A stretch of DNA of 64,000 nucleotides, taken from Gorillibacterium timonense (GTDB lineage: Bacteria > Bacillota > Bacilli > Paenibacillales > NBRC-103111). The notes beneath the pieces are model-generated. The model searched no databases and had not been told where the DNA came from. It was given only the letters and a program-made list of their open reading frames with translations. Location: contig NZ_LN881721.1 of the NCBI RefSeq assembly GCF_001457415.1, positions 310,001-374,000 on the forward strand, written 5' to 3'. Both the position numbers and the translations under genes were made by a program. Position 1 is the first letter of the stretch. Every line of letters starts with the position of its first letter. Shown one piece after another: positions 7,471 through 15,414 of the stretch.

Positions 7471-9342
7471 ATGTTCAACACCAGTATCCGCCGCAAGCTC
7501 ATGTCGCTGCTGCTTGCCGCTACGATCATTCCCATCGCCATATCCATGGCGTTGTCAAACTCGTACATCAAGCGGGCAGTGACGGAGAAGTCGATTACCG
7601 AGAACCAAAGCTTGCTATCCCTCGGCAAAAATAACATTCTCTCCTACATGAACTCCGTGAACCGCATCACGCTCATGGCATACAATTCCATCAACTCTCC
7701 AAGCTCTCTCTTCGCCCTCATCGAAAAAGGTCAAGCCACCCCCGATTCGGAAGCCTTCGACCGGGCTAATCAAATGGCGATCTATTCCCATATGCTGAAC
7801 ATGTATCAATCCATGAAGGAGATCCTGCAGATCCATCTGCAGTTTGCCGGCACCGACCGGCTTTCTTATCTGCTTTCTCGCGGCTTCTATCGAAGCGGAG
7901 TTGAAAGCGCTACATCTTGGCCGGTGGGCAAAGAGCAGGACCCGGCTCCGTTTCTCGAGGCCGCCCACCTAAACCGCCATTACGAGCTTGACTTTAACCG
8001 CCGAATTCCGGAGGCCAAGGTCATCACCTTGCGGCGCCCCATTATCCGCACGCCCAGTGACGAAGTGATCGCTTATTTGAGCCTGGATATCCGCATGACC
8101 GAGCTGGACAAGATGTGTACAGAGCTTACCCCCTCCCCCGAAGAGGAGCTTTACCTGGTCGATCGCAGCAGAGGGATCATCTGCTCTCAGAATGTTCCTG
8201 CAGGCTTAAGCGCGCTCGAGAAAGAGGAGCAGCGGAAGGGAGTCGCGGCGTCGATTGAGGCCACTTGGATGGACAGAGCTATCGCGACGGGGGAGGACAG
8301 CGGATATTATACGTGGACGGATGACAGCTTTTCTGGGATCATTCTCTTCGATACGCTAAAAACCAACTACATGGATTGGATCATCATCAAACGGCTGCCT
8401 TATTCCTATCTGCATGAGAATGCAAGGACCATCCGTCTGATCAATTCGTTCATCATCGCCGCCAGCCTCATCATCGTCGTGATCGCTACCCTGATCATCT
8501 CGGTGTCCTTTACGAAGCCGATCAAGCGGCTCATTGGACACATCAGCCGGGTTCAGACCGGCCATTTCAATGTCAGCGTTCCCGTTCAAGGCAAGGATGA
8601 GATCAGCATTTTGGCGCGGCGCTTCAACGCGATGACCGAGACGATCAACGATCTGATCAATCGCGAGTATAAGCTGGAGCTGGCCAACAAGACGAATCAG
8701 CTGAAAGCGATGCAGGCGCAGATCAATCCCCATTTTCTCAACAATGCCCTGCAGTCCATCGGCACCCTTGCCCTTCAATCGGATGCTCCCAAGGTCTATT
8801 CGCTCATCTCGGCCATGGCCCGGATGATGAGGTACAGCATGAACACGGAAGAGACTCTCGTTCCGCTCATGGCGGAGCTGGAGCATGTGAAAGCTTATCT
8901 GGAGCTGCAGCAGCAGCGGTTCTCCGAACGGCTTCAGATCGTTTATGAGATCGATCCGGAGTCGCTTTACGTGCCCGTTCCGAAGATGCTCGTGCAGCCG
9001 CTTGCGGAGAATTATTTCAAGCACGGCTACGAGCCGCAGGGAGGGGCCGGCCTGCTCAGGATCACGTCACGCATGGAAGAAGAGGCGCTTATCATTCAAG
9101 TGGAGGACGATGGAGCGGGGATGGAACGGGAGGCGCTTCAGGAGCTCATCGACCGCTTGCATGGCAAGAGGGCGGTGCTACCCGGAGATGGGGCCGAGCA
9201 CATCGGACTCAACAACGTCGCCATGAGAATCCGCCTGTATTACGGCGAGGCGGCATCTCTCCATCTGACTTCCGAGAAAGGACATGGCTTCACGGTAACC
9301 ATCACGATTCCACTCCAACTGAATGAGGGTGACGCTCGATGA
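7471..9342 (+). CDS. Sensor histidine kinase, YesM type
   Basis: A 623-residue membrane kinase. I chose the ATG at 7471 because AAAGGGGA stands eight bases before it; an in-frame ATG at 7444 lacks such a site. Architecture: membrane segment 1 at about residues 12-30, an extracellular sensor region of about 290 residues, membrane segment 2 at about 322-345, a HAMP domain (KPIKRLIGHISRVQTGHF), then the His_kinase box NPHFLNNALQSIGTL with histidine 421, and a HATPase domain (LVQPLAENYFKHG, DDGAGM, HIGLNNVAMRI). This is the class that pairs with AraC-type response regulators beside sugar transporters in Paenibacillus and relatives. The stop overlaps the regulator start (ATGA). Confidence 0.92.
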   Translation: MFNTSIRRKLMSLLLAATIIPIAISMALSNSYIKRAVTEKSITENQSLLSLGKNNILSYMNSVNRITLMAYNSINSPSSLFALIEKGQATPDSEAFDRANQMAIYSHMLNMYQSMKEILQIHLQFAGTDRLSYLLSRGFYRSGVESATSWPVGKEQDPAPFLEAAHLNRHYELDFNRRIPEAKVITLRRPIIRTPSDEVIAYLSLDIRMTELDKMCTELTPSPEEELYLVDRSRGIICSQNVPAGLSALEKEEQRKGVAASIEATWMDRAIATGEDSGYYTWTDDSFSGIILFDTLKTNYMDWIIIKRLPYSYLHENARTIRLINSFIIAASLIIVVIATLIISVSFTKPIKRLIGHISRVQTGHFNVSVPVQGKDEISILARRFNAMTETINDLINREYKLELANKTNQLKAMQAQINPHFLNNALQSIGTLALQSDAPKVYSLISAMARMMRYSMNTEETLVPLMAELEHVKAYLELQQQRFSERLQIVYEIDPESLYVPVPKMLVQPLAENYFKHGYEPQGGAGLLRITSRMEEEALIIQVEDDGAGMEREALQELIDRLHGKRAVLPGDGAEHIGLNNVAMRIRLYYGEAASLHLTSEKGHGFTVTITIPLQLNEGDAR

Positions 9343-10952
9343 AAGTGCTTATTGTCGATGATGAACAACATGTGCGGGAGGCGATCCGGCTGCTCGCCGA
9401 TTGGAAGGAGCTGGGGATTTCCGAGATCTACGAAGCGGACAACGGGCTTCACGCCTCCGAGCTTATCGAACAAGTCCACCCGGAGATCCTCATCACGGAT
9501 ATGAGAATGCCGATTCAAGATGGGGTGAAGCTACTTCAGCACGCTCAGGAACAATGCCCCTCCATGCAAAAAATCGTCGTCAGCGGCCACAACGATTTCG
9601 AGTTGGTCCGCAGCACGATGAAATACGGCGGCCAAGATTATCTCCTCAAGCCGATCGACCCCGTGCAGCTGACGGAGGCGCTTCGCAAAGCGATTCAAAA
9701 TTGGCACAAGGTCGATTTGGAAAGGCGAGTCAACCAGAAGCGAAGCATGGAGATCAATCAGATCAAGCCAGTCTATTGGGACAAGGTCATGTCTGGCCTC
9801 GTTGCCGATCCGCCGGAGGTTCCCTCCCGCATCCGCAGCATGCTCGCCGAGGAATTCGGCGAGGGAGTGACCGCGGAATGCCGGGTCGCCCTGCTCAGCC
9901 TGGCATCGGCGGGAGGGGCGATCCTTAGGCGGTTCCGCGACAACCGGGAGCTGTTGTTCTTTAGCCTCACCAACATCTGCAACGAATTCCTTCGGCGGGG
10001 CAATCGGGGGATCGCCTGCCGATATTGGAATAGCGATCACGAGATTCTGCTGATCGTCTGGTCGCGGACGGAGGAGCTTCCCGGTCTGCTGCACGAGATC
10101 AATAGCGGGATTCTCCAAACCTTGGGAAGCCGCCTGGACATCGGCGTCGGCAGCGCCCAACCGTTTCCGGCAGGGGCGGCGGAATCCTGGAAACAGGCCA
10201 AGAGAGCGCTGGAAGAGAGAAACATGAGAGAGAAGAATCATTGGATTCATATCGGAGAAGAGAGGCATCAACCGGCGAAGGAGCTGCACATCTCCGATTA
10301 TGAAGAGAGCTTTCGCCTCGCGCTCTTGAGCGGCAGCAGGGAAGAGATCGCGAGCGCGGTGGATGACTGGCTGGCTGCCGTCGGGGGGCTGGCCATCGTC
10401 ACGTGGAAGCAGGTGGAGGAATGGCGCGAGGAATGGCGATCGCTCATCCGCAGGCTTGGGCGGAGAATGGACGATTCGGTGGACGAGGAGGGCGAAGCCC
10501 TAGCGGTTCCGACCCGTCCGGCACCACTTGATCCGGACGGTTGCCTGTCCTTTCCGGAATGGGGGAAGGAGCTGCGCGAATCGCTGGAGCAGCTTGTCCG
10601 GGAGCACAACCGGGCTCACCGCGAGAAAGGAAGCATGCGCGAGATTGCCCGCTATCTCCAGGACCATTACTCCCGCGAACTCACCCTGCAGGACATCGCG
10701 AATCATTTCTATCTGAGCCGGGAGTACATCTCGCGAAGATTTAAACAGGAATTTGGTGAGAATCTGTCGGATTATCTGGGCCGAATCCGCATCGGCAAGG
10801 CGAAGCTGCTGCTCCAGAATCCGCATCTGCGGATCGCGCAAATCGCGGAAATGGTCGGTTATCCGGACGAGAAATATTTCAGTAAAGTATTTAAGAAGCT
10901 AGAGGGAAAGTCGCCGGGCGAATACCGCAAAAGCTGCGGGGAAGGCTTGTAA
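9339..10952 (+). CDS. Response regulator with AraC-type DNA-binding domain, YesN type
   Basis: A 537-residue regulator. The receiver domain occupies residues 1-120 with acidic residues DDE near the start, the phosphoacceptor aspartate at about residue 54 (ILITDMRMP) and the conserved lysine in YLLKPID. A central region of about 300 residues is variable in this family. The C-terminal 100 residues carry two AraC helix-turn-helix units: LTLQDIANHFYLSREYISRRF and LRIAQIAEMVGYPDEKYFSKVF. It is coupled to the kinase by a four-base overlap. The likely targets are the two motif-bearing promoters of the divergent sugar importer (5567-5590 and 7407-7430). Confidence 0.93.
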   Translation: MKVLIVDDEQHVREAIRLLADWKELGISEIYEADNGLHASELIEQVHPEILITDMRMPIQDGVKLLQHAQEQCPSMQKIVVSGHNDFELVRSTMKYGGQDYLLKPIDPVQLTEALRKAIQNWHKVDLERRVNQKRSMEINQIKPVYWDKVMSGLVADPPEVPSRIRSMLAEEFGEGVTAECRVALLSLASAGGAILRRFRDNRELLFFSLTNICNEFLRRGNRGIACRYWNSDHEILLIVWSRTEELPGLLHEINSGILQTLGSRLDIGVGSAQPFPAGAAESWKQAKRALEERNMREKNHWIHIGEERHQPAKELHISDYEESFRLALLSGSREEIASAVDDWLAAVGGLAIVTWKQVEEWREEWRSLIRRLGRRMDDSVDEEGEALAVPTRPAPLDPDGCLSFPEWGKELRESLEQLVREHNRAHREKGSMREIARYLQDHYSRELTLQDIANHFYLSREYISRRFKQEFGENLSDYLGRIRIGKAKLLLQNPHLRIAQIAEMVGYPDEKYFSKVFKKLEGKSPGEYRKSCGEGL

Positions 10953-11114
10953 ATCGGCAATGCCTGCAGCGAATTTCCCTTGCTATTTGGAAATAAGGAT
11001 AAGATAAAGGTTGGCGCAATTAAAAAAATTATCCAATTGGGACGTGAGGAGTGTGCTATACTAGCGTTGTGGCAAATTATAGGACAATTAGGAACAATAT
11101 GACGGAGTGAACTC

Positions 11115-13037
11115 ATGAGCAAAAAGCGTTGGTTAACCTTGCGAGTTTTGTGCATCTTCGTTTTCCTGATCGGTACATTTGGGTGGAGTTCAAAAAGCTT
11201 AGCTGCGTCGACCGCTCCGCTCGGAAGCATTGATGAATGGCGGATGAAATGGGGAGGCGCGGCTGGCGATAATGATCAACTTATCCCTTCGGCTAGTGAT
11301 CCGGGATGGATGACGATTCGAGCCGGAGAGGCTAAACTCGATAGACCGGCCTCTGAGACTACCGCATGGGTTCAACTAAAGCTGCCCGAGTTAAACGGAC
11401 AAGTCAGTCTCCTTAAAATAAAGAAGCTTTTTGCCCTGAATGTGAAAGTGTACAAGGAGCAGCAGCTTGTTTTCGAATCAAACCGGAATTATCTCTATGA
11501 CAAAAATAATATTTCGCTCCCCCTCTATCCGGAGGACTCCGGCAAGACTCTCTCGATCTGGATGGAAACCACCCCCGCTTTTAAAATGCTGGGACTCTTT
11601 GATAAGGCTGTCGTGTATCCATATACCGAGACTCCAGATAAGAGCTTCACCCTCCTTCATGAGAATGAACTCATGAGCGGAGGACTCTTTTTTGCAGCCC
11701 TGGCGATTCTCATCTGCGGAATGCTTCAGGGAGCTTACTACCGTACTATTTGGTTGTCTCTCGGCATCATTATCGTATGTACAGGAGGAATCATTCTTTC
11801 TGAATCGCTCCTGTCCGTCTTCAATTCAGCTAATGGAAGTCTCCTAATCTTTATTTATGATCTTTCCATGGCTATTGGTTTGTTGATGCTTACCGTATTC
11901 TTCGAAAAGATATTTGGCCCGGGGAGATTTCATCTCATCCGGAGATTCCGAATCTTTCAAACCTTCTATTCCGCTCTCTGCATCCTGTTGAGCTTTCTAA
12001 CCGCCTTCGTCGGACTTCGCTTCGCGCTCGTCAGCGCGTTATTTACGAGCACATGGCTCGGATATATCATGATGGTGCAATTCATCTTATTGCTGAGCAG
12101 CGCGATTATTTACGCGACAAGGGGGCATAAGGAAGCGATCATTTTCACCCTGGGCTTTTCCATATTCGCCGTGGTGGGCCTGTTGGAGCTGGTTTGGTAT
12201 TACTTCGATCAGGGCCATTACGAGATTCATCTGTGGAAGTGGGGGCTGTTTGCCTTCATCATCGCTTTGATGGTCATTGTGGGCAGAACCGTTGCCTTGA
12301 ACTACCGACAGCTGGTGAAGTACTCCAAGCAGCTCGAGATGTTCAATAACGAGCTGCAGCGCTCCGAGAAGATGGATATCATCAGCGAGTTGGCCGCTTC
12401 CGTCGCTCATGAGGTGCGGAATCCGCTGCAGGTGACCCGGGGATTCCTCCAATTGCTGGACGGCAAGTATTCCAGTCCGACCGATACGACCTATGTGAAG
12501 CTGGCTCTCAACGAGCTTGACCGGGCTTCCGGAATCATAACCGATTTTCTGACCTTTGCGAAGCCGGGGATCGAGGACGTCGTGACGTTGAATCTCGCTC
12601 ACGAATTCGAGCAGGTAGAGAACATCTTGCAGCCTTTGGCTCACTTGCAAGGCGGTCGGTTGAATATCGCGATTCCTGCTGACCTGTTCACAAAAGGAAA
12701 CCCGCCGAAATTCAAGCAGGCCATCGTCAATATCGTCAAGAACAGCATCGAGGCGTTTCGTGAAGAAGGGCATGTGGACATCACGGCTTATACCAGCGGG
12801 GATGATGTCGTCTTAAGCATCAAGGACAACGGGGAAGGGATGGAGGGCTCCGAGATTGCCCGGCTCGGAGAACCGTATTTCTCCAACAAGACCAAAGGAA
12901 CCGGCCTAGGTCTCATGGTTACGTTTCGCATCATTGAGGCGATGAAGGGGACGCTCCAATTCAAGAGCCAAAAAGGAAAGGGAACAGAGGTGCTGATCCG
13001 CGTCCCGAGGGCTGCGAATCCCACCACTGCTCCCTAA
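11115..13037 (+). CDS. Membrane sensor histidine kinase with 7TM-type input region
   Basis: A 640-residue kinase. Signal peptide (residues 1-31, cleavage near LAASTAP), then an extracellular region of about 150 residues (VQLKLPELNGQVSLLKIKKL, QQLVFESNRNYLYD) resembling a 7TMR-DISM extracellular domain, then seven or so membrane segments between about residues 185 and 400. A coiled linker leads to a HisKA domain with VAHEVRNPLQVTRGFLQLL (histidine about 432) and a HATPase domain with N box KQAIVNIVKNSIEAF, DNGEGM and GTGLGLMVTFRI. The KinB-like HisKA suggests entry into a phosphorelay, but no response regulator gene is adjacent, so it is an orphan here. ATG at 11115 is preceded by GGAGTGA. Confidence 0.85.
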   Translation: MSKKRWLTLRVLCIFVFLIGTFGWSSKSLAASTAPLGSIDEWRMKWGGAAGDNDQLIPSASDPGWMTIRAGEAKLDRPASETTAWVQLKLPELNGQVSLLKIKKLFALNVKVYKEQQLVFESNRNYLYDKNNISLPLYPEDSGKTLSIWMETTPAFKMLGLFDKAVVYPYTETPDKSFTLLHENELMSGGLFFAALAILICGMLQGAYYRTIWLSLGIIIVCTGGIILSESLLSVFNSANGSLLIFIYDLSMAIGLLMLTVFFEKIFGPGRFHLIRRFRIFQTFYSALCILLSFLTAFVGLRFALVSALFTSTWLGYIMMVQFILLLSSAIIYATRGHKEAIIFTLGFSIFAVVGLLELVWYYFDQGHYEIHLWKWGLFAFIIALMVIVGRTVALNYRQLVKYSKQLEMFNNELQRSEKMDIISELAASVAHEVRNPLQVTRGFLQLLDGKYSSPTDTTYVKLALNELDRASGIITDFLTFAKPGIEDVVTLNLAHEFEQVENILQPLAHLQGGRLNIAIPADLFTKGNPPKFKQAIVNIVKNSIEAFREEGHVDITAYTSGDDVVLSIKDNGEGMEGSEIARLGEPYFSNKTKGTGLGLMVTFRIIEAMKGTLQFKSQKGKGTEVLIRVPRAANPTTAP

Positions 13038-13073
13038 AGTCTACCATCATAGATTTGATTGCGAATGCAGGGC

Positions 13074-13316
13074 TTACGGCCAAATGATCTGAGGCTTAAC
13101 CTCGGTATCCAACACCGCGGCGGGGCTTGCTGGAAGAACGAAGACCCATTCATCCGAGCTTTCTTCCACTGTCTTGAGCTTCAGGTGGCTGGGAAGCGAA
13201 ATGCCGAGAGCTTCCTGAATGGCGGCTTTAGGATCAGACAACAGCTTTTGCCTAAAATCTGGATCTTTCCAAGCCCGTTGGACCACTTGCGACTGCAATG
13301 CGACTTGAGTTGACAA
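13074..13316 (-). CDS. NHLP-family RiPP precursor peptide (nitrile-hydratase-like leader)
   Basis: An 80-residue peptide. The TTG start at 13316-13314 is preferred because GAAAGGG lies eight bases upstream; a GTG at 13325 would directly abut that site. Residues about 10-58 match the NHLP leader pattern: VVQRAWKDPDFRQKLLSDPK, then AIQEALGISLPSHLKLKTVE, then WVFVLP. Leaders of this type guide maturation of ribosomal peptides (proteusins, some TOMMs and lanthipeptides). The remaining 18 residues (ASPAAVLDTEVKPQIIWP) would be the core; they contain no Cys and one Ser and one Thr. No YcaO, lanthionine synthetase, radical SAM or peptidase-ABC gene is in the window, so the modifying enzymes, if any, are elsewhere. 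It is divergent from an isoprenoid-synthase-like gene. The family assignment is strong; that a modified product is made is inference. Confidence 0.8.
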   Translation of the reverse strand: MSTQVALQSQVVQRAWKDPDFRQKLLSDPKAAIQEALGISLPSHLKLKTVEESSDEWVFVLPASPAAVLDTEVKPQIIWP

Positions 13317-13373
13317 TGGAATCACCCTTTCAACAAAATTTGGTGTTTCTGTTAAAAATATAGCACGAAAAAC

Positions 13374-13388
13374 CTGGATATTCCAGGA
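13374..13388. promoter_or_regulatory. Small hairpin in the divergent NHLP/isoprenoid region
   Basis: CCTGGA-TAT-TCCAGG is a perfect 6-bp stem. On the plus strand it is followed by AATTTTTTTT, on the minus strand by TTTTT, so it looks like a weak two-way terminator, but it stands upstream of both genes. It could instead be an operator. A minus-strand TATATT lies next to it. Confidence 0.4.
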
Positions 13389-13452
13389 ATTTTTTTTCGA
13401 GGCTGCGAGTATTCATAGGATTAATTTCATTTCTTTGAGGAGCGGACCAAGA

Positions 13453-14394
13453 ATGGAGCAGGATCTACAATTTTCGGCCGAAATCGGAGAGATGTTTGCC
13501 CGGTGCCGCAAACGGATCGAAGCCTTTCCTGAGCAGCTGCGGGGCCAAGGGCTGTCCTATTTGTACCGATCAAATCCGCTCGTGAGCGAGGAGGGAGGGA
13601 AGAACCGGATCTGTTACCTCCTGCCGTTCTGGATGGAGGATCAGTGCGGGCTCGGCATGGAAACCTGCCGGGAGATGGCGGCGGGCAATATCTTTCTCAT
13701 GCTCTACTATTTCATCCAAGATGATATCATGGACACGGCCGACCCTTCGGCGGGCGGGAAGCTGCCAATCGCGAACCTCTATCACGGCGAATTCCTGCGC
13801 TTTTATTCCCAGCTCTTTCCGGTGGATTCTCCCTTTTGGGAGTTCTATCGAACCTATGTGGCAGAATGGGCCGTCAGCGTGTCGCGGGAAGGACTGGATG
13901 ATACCTTCATCGGAGATCCGCTAAGGATCGCCGGGAAGTCTGCTCCTTTAAAGCTTTGCAGTACAGGGGCTTTGCTTCTTGCGGGGCAGGACAGCCAAAT
14001 CCCCCGGGTATCTGCCCTGCTTGAGAGCGCTTTGGCAGCGCTGCAGATGGCGGATGATTGGGCGGATTGGGAGTCCGATTTAGCGGATGGCAGCTACAAC
14101 AGCCTGCTCGATCTTCTGCGCTCCCACAGAGGGGTAGCTTCCGATGCGGTGCTGACGCAAGAGGAGATGAGAGACTTTCTCTATGTGGAGGACGGCTTGA
14201 ACCTCTACAGCTTGATAGCGGTTAAGTTGGTCGAGGAAACCGATTATTCCGGACTTGAGCTTCCCTGTCTAAAGGCCTTTCACGAGTCGATTGTGAACAA
14301 TTTGCGGCAGGGGGCAATCGAAATTGAATCCGCCAAAAGGCAGTTGGAGCAAGGCGGGCTCCATTATTGGCTCAGTCGTTCTCCGTCGCTGTAA
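13453..14394 (+). CDS. Class I isoprenoid-synthase-like enzyme
   Basis: A 313-residue protein. The ATG at 13453 has GAGGAG ten bases upstream; an in-frame TTG at 13435 would overlap that site. Two aspartate-rich motifs of the class I terpene/prenyl synthase fold are visible: FIQDDIMDTAD (aspartates about 90, 91, 94) and MADDWADWESDLADGSYNSL (aspartates about 201, 202, 205). The rest is helix-rich. The motifs and spacing agree with enzymes that bind prenyl diphosphate through Mg2+, but chain-length or cyclisation specificity cannot be read. The FARM-side sequence differs from the housekeeping polyprenyl synthase at 48621. It is divergent from the NHLP precursor gene and ends at a strong terminator. 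Confidence 0.7.
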   Translation: MEQDLQFSAEIGEMFARCRKRIEAFPEQLRGQGLSYLYRSNPLVSEEGGKNRICYLLPFWMEDQCGLGMETCREMAAGNIFLMLYYFIQDDIMDTADPSAGGKLPIANLYHGEFLRFYSQLFPVDSPFWEFYRTYVAEWAVSVSREGLDDTFIGDPLRIAGKSAPLKLCSTGALLLAGQDSQIPRVSALLESALAALQMADDWADWESDLADGSYNSLLDLLRSHRGVASDAVLTQEEMRDFLYVEDGLNLYSLIAVKLVEETDYSGLELPCLKAFHESIVNNLRQGAIEIESAKRQLEQGGLHYWLSRSPSL

Positions 14395-14413
14395 AGGAGA
14401 AGGAGAGCAGCCC

Positions 14414-14459
14414 AAAAGAGACATTTCTCTTCTCAATCAGATGGAGAAATGTCTCTTTT
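14414..14459. terminator. Bidirectional terminator
   Basis: Perfect 16-bp arms at 14414-14429 (AAAAGAGACATTTCTC) and 14444-14459 with a 14-base loop and A/T-rich outer ends. It separates the convergent isoprenoid-synthase-like and peroxidase genes. Confidence 0.88.
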
Positions 14460-14480
14460 CGTGTGTGGGGACTGACAGGG

Positions 14481-14969
14481 TCACCGCGAGGGAGAAAGCA
14501 CCTTGAGAAGGGAGCTTTCGATCTTCGCCGGTGTATCCTTCGGAGCGAACCGGTGAACGATACGCTCTTCCCGGTCAATGAGGAATTTCGTGAAATTCCA
14601 CTTGATCGCGCGGGAGCCGAATAGCCCGGGGGCCTGTTCCGTCAAATACTTAAACAAGGGATGAGCATCGGAGCCATTCACGTCGATCTTGGCAAAGAGA
14701 GGGAAAGTCACTCCGTGATTGATTTCGCAAGCTTGGGCAATTTCGCTGTCCTCCGCAAGCTCCTGGTTGAGAAACTGGTCGCTTGGAAAGCCGAGCACCG
14801 AGAAGCCCTGATCGCGGTACTCTTGATAGAGCTTCTCCAGCCCTTTGAACTGGGGGGCCAAGCCGCACTTGGTCGCGGTGTTAACGATGAGCAGAACCTG
14901 CCCTTTATAAGGGGAAAGCGTCGTGTTCTCCCCTCGGATTGTTTTCACCTCATAATCGTAGAGACTCAT
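14481..14969 (-). CDS. bsaA: Glutathione peroxidase family thiol peroxidase (BsaA-like)
   Basis: A 162-residue cytoplasmic peroxidase of the normal family length. The catalytic cysteine is in NTATKCGLAPQF (about residue 36); glutamine and tryptophan of the active site are in FPSDQF and WNFTKFL. The second motif is FPSDQF, not the common FPCNQF. The resolving cysteine sits in AQACEINHGVTFP, as in bacterial thioredoxin-dependent members. It reduces hydroperoxides with thioredoxin-like donors. The start has AGGAGGA nine bases upstream. No regulator site was recognised. Confidence 0.92.
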   Translation of the reverse strand: MSLYDYEVKTIRGENTTLSPYKGQVLLIVNTATKCGLAPQFKGLEKLYQEYRDQGFSVLGFPSDQFLNQELAEDSEIAQACEINHGVTFPLFAKIDVNGSDAHPLFKYLTEQAPGLFGSRAIKWNFTKFLIDREERIVHRFAPKDTPAKIESSLLKVLSPSR

Positions 14970-15227
14970 GGAACCATGTCCTCCTATGTGGGTGCTGAAT
15001 TCGGCACGAATATTTTATCTAATTGTATTGTATACAACTTAAACGTAGTTGTCAAAGCAGGAAATTTGCCATATCCGGTGTGCTCCTATTGAACTAGACT
15101 TAACATGATTAAAAAGTCTCGCGCAAGAGACCATTTGTGGAAAAAATAGCAAGGGGGCTAGTTTTACGAGGAAAAACGTGGTAAATTAGTCCAAGTGAGA
15201 AAATTAAGTGATTAACCGGTAGACCCA

Positions 15228-15333
15228 CATTTTGGTGGCCAATTGAATACTCGGCAAAACTATCGAAAGGTAGTGACGCAAAGCTATAGGGACTACTTCC
15301 TTTATGGAAATGTCAGCCAGTTGCAATCTTTTC
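15228..15333 (+). promoter_or_regulatory. c-di-GMP-I (GEMM-I) riboswitch ahead of the chemoreceptor operon
   Basis: The conserved aptamer core is visible: GGCAAAACTATCGAAAGGTA with a GAAA tetraloop, then the hallmark GACGCAAAGC at 15274-15283, CTATAGGGACTAC, and a second hairpin ending in TCAGCCAGTTGC (about 15313-15324), matching the tetraloop-receptor side of the class. The aptamer is followed directly by a terminator (15344-15383). A segment CCAATT at 15239-15244 can pair with AATTGG at 15339-15344 at the edge of the terminator, a candidate for switching. It lies in the long leader between 14970 and 15414. Confidence 0.88.
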
Positions 15334-15343
15334 ACGCAAATTG

Positions 15344-15383
15344 GTGAACTATGGCTTTTTGGCCCTCTGGTTCACTTTTTTTT
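15344..15383 (+). terminator. Riboswitch expression-platform terminator
   Basis: GTGAAC at 15344-15349 pairs with GTTCAC at 15370-15375, an inner GGC/GCC pair extends the stem, and eight T follow (15376-15383). It stands 31 bases before the chemoreceptor start, so c-di-GMP binding probably acts on transcription read-through. Confidence 0.8.
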
Positions 15384-15414
15384 GCTCAAAATTGCTGCTA
15401 GAAGGGGTATTAAC

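Noticed and set aside
15304..15414. N-terminal extension of the chemoreceptor from 15304
   Set aside because: It would lie inside the riboswitch and terminator and lacks a ribosome site; 15415 has one.
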